In this document: positions 9,751 to 18,511 of the stretch, piece after piece
Numbering within the stretch: position 1 is the stretch's first letter
Layout of the letters: every line of letters begins with the position of its first letter
Assembly: GCA_017617415.1 (NCBI GenBank)
Contig: JAFZWH010000134.1
Location: forward strand, 1-64,000
DNA length: 64,000 nucleotides
Reading direction: 5' to 3'
DNA from: Victivallales bacterium
Lineage (GTDB): Bacteria; Verrucomicrobiota; Lentisphaeria; Oligosphaerales; Oligosphaeraceae
Position numbers and translations under genes: made by a program
Notes under the pieces: generated by a model
Told to the model about the DNA's origin: nothing
The model's database searches: none
What the model saw: only the letters and a program-made list of their open reading frames with translations

Positions 9751-9774
9751 CTCCGAAGAACTTTCTCTTCGGAG
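9751..9774 (+). promoter_or_regulatory. Hairpin in the leader of the prepilin-like gene
   Basis: A 9-bp perfect stem (CTCCGAAGA/TCTTCGGAG) with a 6-base loop. It lies 38 bases before the prepilin start and 93 bases after the metallo-beta-lactamase stop. There is no T-run, so it is not a standard terminator. It may stabilise or control the downstream mRNA. Confidence 0.4.
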
Positions 9775-9811
9775 GATTCGTGTTCAACTCCAACCCAAAC
9801 AAACCACAAAG

Positions 9812-10564
9812 ATGAAACGCAACTCATTTACACTCATTGAATTGCTTGTCGTCATCGCGATCATCGCAATTCTCGCCGGGATGCTTCTTCCCGCACTCTC
9901 CAAGGCCCGCGCCCGTGCGCAGGCCACCTCCTGCATCAGCAATCTGCGCCAGATGGGTACCGCCTTCAACATGTACCTGGTGGACACCAAAGACCACATG
10001 CCCTACGGATGGTGGAACCCGGATACTAACGGCACCTATTGGTTCAATGAGCTATATCCCTACCTGGACAACATCAAGATGTATGTGTGCCCCAGCAGCG
10101 ATGGCAAGCTCTCCAACGACCATGTCTATGGGGATTACGGAGTTTTCACGGAAGATGAAGGACGGATGCCATGGTGCTACGGCTACAACCGCAAGCTAGG
10201 CACGCCAGCCGGGAAGATGGACGGCCCCGGTGATGCAGACGCCCCCAAAGTCGTCACCAGGAGCACGCAGCTGCGCAAGGCCACACCCGTCATCACCGAT
10301 GCCGCCGGCGAAAGTGCCTGGCTATACGCCCACCCCAACTATGAGCTGGACAAGCTGGTAAAAGGCGACGAGGACACTACGAGGAATGGCGCCATCGCCA
10401 CCCGTCGGCACGGCAGCAACGGGAACATCGTCTTCCATGACGGCCATGTCGAAGCCCTCTCCGGTAACGAGATTTTCGGCATCCTCGAAAGCTTCCCCGC
10501 CCGGGCGGCCGACAACAACACCAACGATTGGTACAAGGTCGACTTCTGGTTCACCGGCCAGTGA
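9812..10564 (+). CDS. Prepilin-like secreted protein (type II secretion pseudopilin leader)
   Basis: A 250-residue protein with a short basic leader MKRNS followed by [17 protein letters not shown], a prepilin cleavage and methylation motif with Glu at +5. The segment [13 protein letters not shown] then leads to a soluble domain with GGWW-like and FHDGHVEAL motifs (the H-x-D-G region typical of the Lentisphaerota/Planctomycetota family related to DUF1559). Such proteins are expected to be processed by a prepilin peptidase and anchored in the inner membrane or released by type II secretion. They are present in many copies per genome and their job is unknown. Position -1 is Ser instead of the usual Gly. 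It sits between two polysaccharide-related genes, which suggests a link to polymer binding. Confidence 0.9.
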   Translation: MKRNSFTLIELLVVIAIIAILAGMLLPALSKARARAQATSCISNLRQMGTAFNMYLVDTKDHMPYGWWNPDTNGTYWFNELYPYLDNIKMYVCPSSDGKLSNDHVYGDYGVFTEDEGRMPWCYGYNRKLGTPAGKMDGPGDADAPKVVTRSTQLRKATPVITDAAGESAWLYAHPNYELDKLVKGDEDTTRNGAIATRRHGSNGNIVFHDGHVEALSGNEIFGILESFPARAADNNTNDWYKVDFWFTGQ

Positions 10565-10746
10565 GCCTAACCTGACCTAACCAAGCATTCCAGCCTCAGC
10601 CTCTATGAATGGCCATTGCCCTGCAATCGCGTTCACGGAGGCTTTTCTGTTGTGCACGGCCGCGCGCCGCCAGGCGCGAAAACATCACGGGCGGTGTACC
10701 TGACGTCCGCCCAAGAATCCGGTTTTCCGAACCCAAGGAGAGTTTC

Positions 10747-12569
10747 ATGTCCATGACCACATTTCTCAAGAGCGCCCTGTCCAGCCTCATCTTCCTTGCG
10801 GGGGCGGCGATGGCGCAGACCGAACTCGTGCTTGCGCAACGTGGCGAAGCGCCCGCCTACGTGATTGTCCTTGCCGCCGATGCGGGCGAGTCTGTCAGGT
10901 TCGCGTGCGAGGAACTGCAGAAGACCATCGCGCTTCAGACGGGCGTGACGCTGCCCATTCAGGACGACACGAAGCCGCTGCCGCCGAAGGCCATCCTGGT
11001 CGGCGCACCACGCCATCTGGCTCAGCTGGAGGGGTGCGTTTTCCCTGTCTCCGACAAGCCTGACGACGCTTTCAGCCTGAAGGTGGTCGGCCCGCATCTG
11101 GTCTCATCCATGGCGGCAAGCGCGGCGCGCTCTACGGCAGCTGCGAGGTGCTGGAGCGCTTCGGCGGCTGCCGCTGGTACGCCTCCTGGCGGACAGTGCT
11201 GCCGCGGCTGGAGTACTTCGCCGTTCCCGCTGCGCTGGACGAAACGCAGGTGCCCGCCTTCCTCATGCGCGAATCCTTCTGGGTCGATCACTTTAACACG
11301 GAGATGGCCTACCACAACAAGGGCAACGGCAACAATATGAACCTGGAGAAGCGCCACGGCGGCAAAATCCGCTTCGGCGGCGGCCTCTTCGTCCACACCC
11401 TCGACCAGCTGGTGCCCGCAGACGAGTTCTACGGCACGCATCCGGAGTACTTCAGCGAGATTGACGGCAAGCGCCAGAATGGCTATGTGCAGCGCTGCCT
11501 GAGCAATCCCGACGTCCTGCGCATCGTCACGGAGCGCGTAAAGGAGCGCATCCGCAAGGATCCCGACGCGGGGCTGTATAGCGTCAGCCAGAACGATGCC
11601 TACAAGTTCTGCACCTGCAAGGACTGCAATGCGCTAGCGGAGCGCTACGGCGGCCAGTCCGGCCTGCTCATCTGGTTTGTCAACCAGGTGGCGGAAGAGG
11701 TCGAAAAGGAATTCCCGAACGCCCTCATCGAGACGCTGGCTTACCAGTACACGCGCACACCGCCATCGAATATCAGGCCCCGCCACAACGTCGTCCCGCG
11801 CCTTTGCACCATTGAGTGCGATTTTGCCTCGCCGCTGGATGTCTCGACCCTGCCCGACAACCGCAAGTTCGTGCAGGACATCAAGGGCTGGAGCGGCCTG
11901 ACCGACAAACTCTTCATCTGGGACTACACTACCAACTTCCAGCACTACCTCGGCCCCTTCCCGAACTTCGGCGCGTTGCAGGGCAACCTCAAGTTCTTCC
12001 GCGACCACCATGTCATCGGCGTCATGGAGCAGGGAGCCTACCAGGGCTATCACGGCGAGTTCGCCGAATTGCGTGGCTGGATCCTCGCCAAGCTCCTCTG
12101 GAACCCCGACCAGGACATGGAGGCTCTCATCGACGACTTCATGAAAGGCTATTACGGTGCCGCCGCGCCCCTCGTCCGCAAGTACTTCGACGAGCTGCAA
12201 TCCCTCGTCGCCAACCCTGACATCCACTTCAACATCTGGTTCCCGCCGACCGTTCCGTGGCTCACCGACGACTTCCTCGCTCGCGCCACTATCCTCTGGG
12301 AGGAGGCCGAGGCTCTCGTCAACGATGACCCCTTGCTGCGCTACAATGTCCGCAAGAGTTCGCTTCCCGTCTATTATGCCCGCTACAAGCGTCTTGAAGC
12401 GAATGAGAAACGCGACGGCGAGCAGTTCCGCTCCGTCGCCGCCGAACTGGTGAGGCACTTCGACGAGACCGGCCCCGCCGAGGTTGGGGATCGTCCCATC
12501 TTTATCCGCGAGAGCGGAAATGAGGAGTACTACAACTGGGTCAAGGCCGCCAGCGTTCCCGCACCGTGA
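10747..12569 (+). pseudogene. DUF4838-family secreted protein, frameshifted
   Basis: Two overlapping frames make one protein. The first starts at the ATG at 10747 (AAGGAG eight bases upstream), with signal peptide FLKSALSSLIFLAGAAMA and a GH67-N-like alpha/beta domain (RFACEELQKTI, AILVGAPRH). Sense is lost near 11101-11106. It resumes in the frame two bases on, IHGGKRGALYGSCEVLERFG, and continues to 12569 through the DUF4838 body (GLYSVSQNDAYKFC, CKDCNALAERYGG, YQYTR, LLWNPDQD). A two-base insertion or one-base loss at CTGGTCTCATCC explains the break. It is either a true pseudogene or an assembly error. DUF4838 proteins are presumed glycoside-hydrolase-like; function is not established. Taken alone the second frame runs from 11148. 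Confidence 0.85.
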
Positions 12570-12575
12570 GGCGCG

Positions 12576-12644
12576 GTTCCCCTTGCCTGCGGTACTGCTG
12601 CCCCGCGCTAATAACGCGGCCGTGCAGAACTGCGGGCAAGGAAC
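12576..12644. terminator. Hairpin between convergent genes
   Basis: GTTCC-CC-TTGCC-T-GC at the left pairs with GC-G-GGCAA-GGAAC at the right, making a roughly 12-bp interrupted stem. It encloses a second hairpin CCGCG-N7-CGCGG at 12603-12618. It fills the space between the DUF4838 stop and the phosphatase stop and contains GTACTGCTG, a half-site of the palindromic repeat found elsewhere in the window. No T-run is present. Confidence 0.45.
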
Positions 12645-14809
12645 TATTTCAGGAAGAGGGTCTGGAAGGCCTTGCGGTTGTGGAAAGAATCGCCGGTGGG
12701 ATAGAGCGCGTAGTGCTTGCCTGAGGGCTGGTCGCTGAAGCAGACATTGACCTCCAGCGGCGAAGTATAGTCGAAGAGGCTGATAGGCAGGGCGATTTCA
12801 ACCGTCCAGTTGTCATCGTTCTGCTTTGTGGCAACTTGATACTCCGCCGCATTCCAGTCCTTCTGGTTGGGCAGATTGGCATCCCAGATATTACCGAAGC
12901 GATTGAAGATGAACTGGAAGAAATGCCCTCGGCCATAGCCGCCGACAAAGACCTCGATTTCGTCCTCGTTCCAGAGGGCCAGGTCGCGTTCGTCACCGTG
13001 GTCGGTGCCATTCGGGGTGGTGTCAGGGATAATCGCGCCGACGAAGAGGGTATTGTGGTCGGTGTCGGTGCGGAGATACACCAGCGGCGCATTGTCATCC
13101 GCCATGCCTTGCATAGTGAAGCACTTGAACGGCTCCTGGAGGCTCCAGAGATCATCGTCCAGCACGCCATCAATCGCCGGAGCGGAACCAGAGGGCACGA
13201 CGAGGTAGTTCGGTTCGGGTGCCGAGGGTTTGGCAAGCGTCTGGAGCGTATAGCCGTCCGGAACCTCCGCCCCCGGTGTGACCGCAAGCAGGAAGTTGAC
13301 GCCGACAGGCAGGGTGAAGGCGAAATTGCGCAACTTGGCAGGCGTCCAGGCCGGCGTGCCGTCGGGCTGCGCGTATGCGGTCTTCGAGAGCAGGTCCACG
13401 ACCGTGTAGGCTTCGGCTTCCAAGGTATTGGGGCGCAACTGAATGAAGCGTGGCTCGGCATCGTGGTTGAGCAGCTGGATAAGCGTGCTGCCCTGCCCAT
13501 CCGAAAGAATCTTCTGGACGGGGGTGTTCTTCCAGAGTGGCGCGTTGAGCGGGATGTCCTTGCCAGCCATCTTCATCGTGGCACCGAAAGGATAATACGG
13601 GCGAACTTTGATGGCCTCGGTCTCCTGCGTGTAGGGGGCAGAAAGCGCCAGAATCTTCCGCTGGAATGCACAACCTGGCGTCTCGGCAAGACCGGGTCCG
13701 AGGATAAAGGCGCGGAACATCTCGATTTCGTCTGGCGTAATGCCGACGGCGAAGAAATAGCGCTCGGCCTTGGTGACCCACGACTCTTCGTCCGTGCCGT
13801 AATGGCTCAGGCTGGCGAAGAGTTCATCCGAGGTCTCGTAGCCACGGCGGACGTAGAAACTGGTGAGGACGTAGTCGCGGTGGATGACCTCGGTGTCGGC
13901 GCCCAGGAGCGCCTCCAGCAAGAACGACAGCGAGCCGGTGCGGTCGGCACCGCCGATGCAGTGGTAGTCGATGGGATAGTTGGCGGGATTCAGGAAGACG
14001 CGGAAGCAGTCCGCGTAGGGCTTCGCGCCATTCGGCGTGAAGATGTGGTCGTATGCGCCCACGGGAATCTGGATGTAGTTGATGTCCTCGCCGATTGGCG
14101 AGACGGTCATGCCAGCGGTCTCGCTGTTGCCGCGCAGGTCGAGCTCCGTGCGAAGATGGAGTTCTTCGCGCATACGCCAGACGCCTTCCGCGTTCGCGCG
14201 GGGCGGTCCGGGGGTCTTTCCGCCATCAAAGGAGTTGTTGTTCAGTCCGGAGCTGCGGTAGATGAGTCCCTGCGGGACGACGCGCCCCTCCAAACCAACG
14301 AAGCCTCCGATATCGCGCACATTGTCCACGTCGGGCACATAGAGGAAACGCGGCGTCTGGTTGTCCACGGTGAAGTTCCGCGGCTCGGTCTCCAGGCGCG
14401 TGCCATCGGCATAGACGGCCGTTACTTTCCAATAGTAGGTCTTGCCATTGAACAGATTGTAGAGAGAAAGACTTTGCTCCTTCTCCACGGGAATGATTCG
14501 GGCATTCGCGAAGGCCTCGTTGTCCGCGAGGGCGACCTCGTAGCGGACTTGGCTGCGCACGCCGGTAAAGACCCAGGTCAGATCAATGCCTTTGGGGAAC
14601 GACCGGACCGAATGCTCCAGGAAATGGACCAGTTCAGGATTGTCGAGGACCTTCCGCCCGGCCTCGGAATCCAGATGGCAGAAGAGTTGCTGCTCAGGCT
14701 TGAGCATCGACACCATGGCGCCGTTCTCAGGTCGCGTGAGCGAGATGGTGTCGGCTAGGACAGTCAAGGAAAGACTGACCAGGGTAAGCAGGAAAAATTT
14801 GATTTTCAT
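12644..14809 (-). CDS. Secreted tyrosine phosphatase-like protein with C-terminal CBM9-like domain
   Basis: A 721-residue protein. It has a signal peptide (IKFFLLTLVSLSLTVLA), a fibronectin-like domain (about 25-150), then a phosphatase of the Y_phosphatase3 type: NVRDIGGF (163-170), DLRG (224-227), and the P-loop HCIGGADRTG (283-292) with catalytic Cys284 and Arg290. After an all-beta linker, residues about 545-721 resemble a family 9 carbohydrate-binding module (IDGVLDDDLW, WNEDEIEVFV, NWTVEIALP). The start at 14809 was chosen for the signal peptide. It is transcribed 34 bases after the low-molecular-weight phosphatase gene. An exported phosphatase tethered to glycans is the inference; a phosphosugar or phosphoinositide substrate is as likely as protein. 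Confidence 0.82.
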   Translation of the reverse strand: MKIKFFLLTLVSLSLTVLADTISLTRPENGAMVSMLKPEQQLFCHLDSEAGRKVLDNPELVHFLEHSVRSFPKGIDLTWVFTGVRSQVRYEVALADNEAFANARIIPVEKEQSLSLYNLFNGKTYYWKVTAVYADGTRLETEPRNFTVDNQTPRFLYVPDVDNVRDIGGFVGLEGRVVPQGLIYRSSGLNNNSFDGGKTPGPPRANAEGVWRMREELHLRTELDLRGNSETAGMTVSPIGEDINYIQIPVGAYDHIFTPNGAKPYADCFRVFLNPANYPIDYHCIGGADRTGSLSFLLEALLGADTEVIHRDYVLTSFYVRRGYETSDELFASLSHYGTDEESWVTKAERYFFAVGITPDEIEMFRAFILGPGLAETPGCAFQRKILALSAPYTQETEAIKVRPYYPFGATMKMAGKDIPLNAPLWKNTPVQKILSDGQGSTLIQLLNHDAEPRFIQLRPNTLEAEAYTVVDLLSKTAYAQPDGTPAWTPAKLRNFAFTLPVGVNFLLAVTPGAEVPDGYTLQTLAKPSAPEPNYLVVPSGSAPAIDGVLDDDLWSLQEPFKCFTMQGMADDNAPLVYLRTDTDHNTLFVGAIIPDTTPNGTDHGDERDLALWNEDEIEVFVGGYGRGHFFQFIFNRFGNIWDANLPNQKDWNAAEYQVATKQNDDNWTVEIALPISLFDYTSPLEVNVCFSDQPSGKHYALYPTGDSFHNRKAFQTLFLK

Positions 14810-14843
14810 ATTGGCGAGAGGAAAAACGATGGGAGAAGAAAAA

Positions 14844-15326
14844 TCAACAATTATGCGCCTGACGCAGTTTTTCCAGGAGGGCATGGCAGCCCTCTTCGAG
14901 GTCAAGCCAGGTTTGAGTGAAGTCGCCGGTCCACCAGGGGTCGGCGATGTCGCGTGGGTGGTTAGTGAGGTCCAGCAGCCGGCAGGTCTTGCTTAACACG
15001 GCAGGCCCCACGACACGTGCGAGGTTGCGGATGTTGATGCTTTCCGCGCAAAGGAAGAGATCGTAGTTCGCCAAATCCGCAGGCGTGGCCTGACGGGCGC
15101 GATGCGGATGCAGCGGAATGCCATGGCGCAGCAGTTCTTCGCGGGCGGGCGGGTAGATGGGATTGCCCAGTTCTTCAGCACTGGTGGCGCAGGAGGCGAC
15201 AGATATATTCATAACTCCTTCTTTTTTAATAAGATATGAAATTATTAACTCCGCCATCACAGAACGACAGATGTTGCCGTGGCACACGAACATCAGCCGA
15301 TGAACCTGGCTCCAATCCGGCTCCAT
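14844..15326 (-). CDS. Low-molecular-weight protein tyrosine phosphatase
   Basis: A 160-residue cytoplasmic enzyme. The signature VCHGNICRS (residues 14-22) gives catalytic Cys15 and Arg21 of the CX5R loop, and DPWWTGDF near residue 126 supplies the general-acid Asp. Length is typical of the family. The start at 15326 overlaps the stop of the ABM gene by one base (TAATG), so the two are coupled. Together with the next gene it makes an unusual pair of phosphatases of unrelated folds. Targets may be bacterial tyrosine kinases of exopolysaccharide synthesis, as known for Wzb-like members, but no kinase is visible in the window. Confidence 0.92.
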   Translation of the reverse strand: MEPDWSQVHRLMFVCHGNICRSVMAELIISYLIKKEGVMNISVASCATSAEELGNPIYPPAREELLRHGIPLHPHRARQATPADLANYDLFLCAESINIRNLARVVGPAVLSKTCRLLDLTNHPRDIADPWWTGDFTQTWLDLEEGCHALLEKLRQAHNC

Positions 15327-15628
15327 TACGATTCTGCTGAGGTCAGGATGCGCAGTTCGGACTTGCCCAAACGCATCGGAGAGACCTTCGCGATGAAATC
15401 CTTCATGTGGGCGGAGGCCAGATGCGCATCCAGATGCGCCTTGCTCTCCCAACTCTCCAGCATGGTGACGTAGGGTGCACGGGAGCCGTCCTCGGCATAG
15501 TCGAGCGCAGGTTCGTAGCGAATACAACCGGCTTCGGCACGCACGGTGGGCAGCAACGCACGGACGATTTTCAGGTATTCATCCAGCATTTCCGGCCGGA
15601 TGGAAGCACGGGCAACGACGTGAATCAT
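15326..15628 (-). CDS. Antibiotic-biosynthesis-monooxygenase (ABM) domain protein
   Basis: A 100-residue single-domain dimeric ferredoxin-like-fold protein. It starts with IHVVARASIRPEM, carries GCIRYEP and YVTMLESWESKAHLDAH, and ends in a short tail, all typical of ABM/YgiN-type proteins such as putative quinol monooxygenases. It is the first gene of the small operon leading to both phosphatases. The heptamer repeat array lies immediately upstream of its start codon, leaving no room for a normal ribosome-binding site. The reaction is unknown. Confidence 0.9.
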   Translation of the reverse strand: MIHVVARASIRPEMLDEYLKIVRALLPTVRAEAGCIRYEPALDYAEDGSRAPYVTMLESWESKAHLDAHLASAHMKDFIAKVSPMRLGKSELRILTSAES

Positions 15629-15691
15629 GAGGAATGAGGAATGTGGAAAGAGGAATGAGGAATGAGGAATGAGGAATGAGAAATGAGGAAT
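15629..15691. repeat. Heptanucleotide tandem repeat (GAGGAAT)9
   Basis: Nine consecutive 7-base units, six of them exact GAGGAAT and the rest differing by one or two bases. They abut the start codon of the ABM gene (minus strand reading ATTCCTC repeated, then ATG). Seven is not a multiple of three, so length change would alter spacing to the start but not the protein. A shorter array of the same unit lies at 19719. Confidence 0.9.
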
Positions 15692-15715
15692 GAAAGGCGG
15701 GAGGATCGCGACCGG

Positions 15716-16750
15716 CTAGAGGCCCAAGGTGAGTTGGGGGTCTTCTGGCTGTGGGCGGGGTTCTCGGCCGAAACGCCGAAGCGCGCGATCGGTGACCATG
15801 CGTCCTGCGGGGGTGCGGATGAGGTAGCCTTCCTGGATGAGGTAGGGTTCATAGACGTCCTCGATCGTCTCCTCCTCCTCGCCAACCGCCACGGCGAGAG
15901 ACTTGAGGCCGACGGGGCGTTCTTTGAACTTGACGATGATGGTTTCCAGAATGCGGTTGTCCATCTCGTCGAGACCATCGTCGTCGATGCTGAGCATCTT
16001 AAGTGCGGCAGTGGCAGTCTCGTCGGTGATCTGTGAACCGCCCTTGACCTGTGCGTAGTCACGCACCCAACGCAGGAGATTGTTGGCGATTCGCGGGGTG
16101 CCGCGCGCGCGTTTGGCGATGGCGAGAAGTCCGTCGTTCTCGGCGGGGATGTTCAGGATGCCGGAACTGCGAATGAGAATCTGGCGCAGTTCCTCGGCGG
16201 AGTAGTAATCCATCCGGCACTTCATCGTGAAGCGCTCGCGCAGCGGCGCCGAGAGCTTCCCCTGGCGGGTGGTCGCGCCAATCAGACAGAATTTCGGCAG
16301 ATTCACGCGCACGGAACGCGCTGCCACACCGGAGTCCACCATGATGTCGATGACGAAGTCCTCCATCGCGGAATAGAGGTACTCCTCGACCTGACGTGGG
16401 AGGCGGTGGATTTCATCGATGAAGAGAATGTCGCCCTCGTCGAGGCTGGAGAGCAGCCCCGCCAGGTCGCCGGGCTTCTCGATGACGGGTCCGCTGGTGG
16501 CCTTGAGGGTCTTGCCACAGGCGTTGGCGATGATGTTCGCCAGCGTGGTTTTGCCCAGGCCAGGCGGTCCTGAGAGCAGGATGTGGTTCAGCGCCTCGCC
16601 ACGCGTAGTGGCGGCGGCGACCATGATCTGGAGTTGCTCCTTGACTTTGCCCTGCCCGGGGAAGTTCTCGAACTTCTGCGGACGCAAGGAGCGGTCGAAC
16701 TCCTCCTCGCGGGCGTTCATTTCGGAAGTGATGAAACGTTCTTCTGACAT
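15716..16750 (-). CDS. ruvB: Holliday junction branch migration ATPase RuvB
   Basis: A 344-residue AAA+ motor that drives Holliday junction migration together with RuvA. It has Walker [14 protein letters not shown], Walker [11 protein letters not shown], sensor 1 [12 protein letters not shown], the arginine-finger region PLRERF, and a C-terminal winged helix ([27 protein letters not shown] in part). Start 16750 (MSEERF) is preferred over an upstream TTG. It lies 133 bases after ruvA, and the gap holds a duplicated palindromic repeat. Length and all motifs are standard. Confidence 0.97.
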   Translation of the reverse strand: MSEERFITSEMNAREEEFDRSLRPQKFENFPGQGKVKEQLQIMVAAATTRGEALNHILLSGPPGLGKTTLANIIANACGKTLKATSGPVIEKPGDLAGLLSSLDEGDILFIDEIHRLPRQVEEYLYSAMEDFVIDIMVDSGVAARSVRVNLPKFCLIGATTRQGKLSAPLRERFTMKCRMDYYSAEELRQILIRSSGILNIPAENDGLLAIAKRARGTPRIANNLLRWVRDYAQVKGGSQITDETATAALKMLSIDDDGLDEMDNRILETIIVKFKERPVGLKSLAVAVGEEEETIEDVYEPYLIQEGYLIRTPAGRMVTDRALRRFGREPRPQPEDPQLTLGL

Positions 16751-16790
16751 AATTATCACTCGTCCACACACAGACGAGAACCAGGGCAAC

Positions 16791-16886
16791 CTCTAACCTT
16801 TCTGCTGGCGGGGCGCCAGCAGTACCTCTATCCTCTAACCTCTGACCTCTAACCTTTCTGCTGGCGGGGCGCCAGCAGTACCTCTA
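16791..16886. repeat. Two copies of a palindromic repeat between ruvA and ruvB
   Basis: A unit of about 40 bases (CTCTAACCTTTCTGCTGGCG and onward through CGCCAGCAGTACCTCTA) occurs twice, starting near 16791 and 16847. The core is a 9-bp inverted repeat CTGCTGGCG-GGG-CGCCAGCAG at 16802-16822 and 16858-16878. The same core, as a longer perfect palindrome, recurs at 44954 and 45041. The space between holds CTCTAACC/CTCTGACC repeats. Position between cistrons is typical of REP elements. Confidence 0.85.
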
Positions 16887-17513
16887 ACCTTCCTGCTTGG
16901 CGGTCATCTTGCCGAGGGCCTTGGTAATGAGGGCGGAGGTCGAGAGTTTGCGTTCCGGGTCGGCGGCGAGCAATTCACGGATGGCCGTCTCGGCGTCGCT
17001 CTGTTTGAAGCCCAAAGTGGTGAGTGCCTTGACCGCATCGGAGGCCGCCGCATCCAGCGCACCCGGCACGGCGGCACCAGTGGCGGCTGTGGGCAATGCG
17101 CCGCCGAAGTCGCCGAGTTTGCCCTTCAGGTCAAGCACCAACTGCGCGGCGGACTTCTTGCCGACGCCGTTGATTTTGCTCAGGAGTTTGATGTCCTGAC
17201 TGGCAATCGCGGCACAGAAGGCAGAGATGCTCATGGCGGATAGGACATTGAGCGCCAGCCGTGCGCCGAAGCCCTTGACGTCGTTGACAATCAGCGAGAA
17301 GAGGCGCTTCTCGTCGCGGGTGAGGAAGCCATAGAGCGTGAGCGCGTCCTCGCGCACCGCCAGGTAGGTGAAGAGGGTAATCTGGGCATGGGGCATCGGG
17401 AGCTTCTCGGCGGTGCTCAGGGGAATCAGCAGCTCGTAGCCGACACCCTGGACATCCACCACCACGGAGTCCATCGTGTTTTCAACGAGAGTTCCAGTAA
17501 CTTGTGCAATCAT
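16884..17513 (-). CDS. ruvA: Holliday junction branch migration protein RuvA
   Basis: A 209-residue tetramerising junction-binding subunit of RuvAB. It begins MIAQVTGTLVE with the OB-fold (VDVQGVGYELLIP, TYLAVREDALTLYGF). Helix-hairpin-helix repeats follow (VNDVKGFGARLALNVLS, INGVGKKSAAQLVLDLKGKL), and the C-terminal domain III that contacts RuvB (DAVKALTTLGFKQSDAETAI). Start and length are normal. Its ATG directly follows the gspH stop (TAAATG), so it is the tail of the type II secretion transcript. The second palindromic repeat copy touches its stop codon. Confidence 0.96.
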   Translation of the reverse strand: MIAQVTGTLVENTMDSVVVDVQGVGYELLIPLSTAEKLPMPHAQITLFTYLAVREDALTLYGFLTRDEKRLFSLIVNDVKGFGARLALNVLSAMSISAFCAAIASQDIKLLSKINGVGKKSAAQLVLDLKGKLGDFGGALPTAATGAAVPGALDAAASDAVKALTTLGFKQSDAETAIRELLAADPERKLSTSALITKALGKMTAKQEG

Positions 17514-18041
17514 TTAGGACTCCTCTTCCAAGATGGTTGCCTTGCCCAATACGCTGTCGATGATGAGGACGAACTTCCGGTCTTGAATCTCGAAATTCAA
17601 TTCGGGACCGCTGGCCTCGCCGTCCGGAAAGAATTGGAAGGTGATCTGCTGGGAGTTCTCGGCGTCGCCTTCGGGGAGGTCGGTCCAGATGATATCTTTG
17701 GAGACCTCGTAACTCGTTGCGCCAGGCAGGATACCGCCCTGACCATTTTCACCGGTCAGCGGCGGAAGAACTGGCGCGTGCCATTCGTGGTCAAGCGAAT
17801 TGGCGACATTCTGAACGAGAAACTGCCCCGCCTGGAGGTCAAGCGTCAGCGCCAACGGCTGACCACTGGCACGGGCGCGCATCGCGGCCTCGGTGAAGGC
17901 GCCACGCAGATTCGAGAGCGCATTCTCCACGATCATCCGCTTGGTGCCGCCGCCGAGACGCGGAGCCACCAACGCCGTGATCAGCAGCACAATCACGCAG
18001 ACCACGAGCATCTCGATGAAGGTGTAGAACCTGCGATGCAT
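17514..18041 (-). CDS. Type II secretion minor pseudopilin, GspH-like
   Basis: A 175-residue pseudopilin with N-terminus MHRRFYTFIEMLVVCVIVLL: Glu at +5 of the hydrophobic helix, but Phe at the -1 cleavage position where Gly is usual. The soluble domain has ALSNLRGAFTEAAMRARASGQPLAL, matching the GspH helix and following strands. It overlaps the gspG stop by one base (TAATG), so it is coupled to GspG. Minor pseudopilins form the tip of the periplasmic pseudopilus. Assignment to GspH rather than GspI or GspJ rests on order and length. Confidence 0.75.
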   Translation of the reverse strand: MHRRFYTFIEMLVVCVIVLLITALVAPRLGGGTKRMIVENALSNLRGAFTEAAMRARASGQPLALTLDLQAGQFLVQNVANSLDHEWHAPVLPPLTGENGQGGILPGATSYEVSKDIIWTDLPEGDAENSQQITFQFFPDGEASGPELNFEIQDRKFVLIIDSVLGKATILEEES

Positions 18042-18466
18042 TAGTTCCAGCAGGAGATATCCGCGTTGTAGCCCTCGCCGCCGGAGGTCTTGTCCGCACC
18101 ATAACTGGTGATGTCGAAAGGCTGGTTGTCCGCGCCAGGGACGGTATAGACGAAATCGTTGTCCCAGCCGTCCTTGGGGAGGTTTTTGGCGTCCAGGTAG
18201 GGTCCGTCCCACTTGGCATTGGAGGTCTTGACCATCAGGTCGTCAAGGGTGTTGGGGTACTCGCTGCAGTCCATATAGAAGCGCTGCACGCAGTCCTTGA
18301 GGTTGACCAGTTGGGTTTTGGTCGTGGTCACGCGCGCCTTGTCCAACGAGCCGATGATACGGGGACCGACCAGCGCGGCCAGCATGCCGATGATGACCAC
18401 GACGATCATGATCTCGATGAGGGTGAAGGAACGGCGAATGGCGCGGTTGTGGGTGCGCTTTCTCAT
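18041..18466 (-). CDS. gspG: Type II secretion major pseudopilin GspG
   Basis: A 141-residue protein with leader ending RRS then FTLIEIMIVVVIIGMLAALV, followed by the GspG-specific core: GSLDKARVTTTKTQLVNLKD, YMDCSEYPNTLDDLM, WDGPYL, and PKDGWDNDFVYTVPG (the calcium-site region of GspG). It is the main subunit of the type II pseudopilus in the inner membrane and periplasm. It lies 45 bases after gspF and is coupled to gspH. Confidence 0.93.
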   Translation of the reverse strand: MRKRTHNRAIRRSFTLIEIMIVVVIIGMLAALVGPRIIGSLDKARVTTTKTQLVNLKDCVQRFYMDCSEYPNTLDDLMVKTSNAKWDGPYLDAKNLPKDGWDNDFVYTVPGADNQPFDITSYGADKTSGGEGYNADISCWN

Positions 18467-18511
18467 TGTATTACATAACTCCTTTGTATTAAACAGGTTA
18501 TTAAAAATTCT

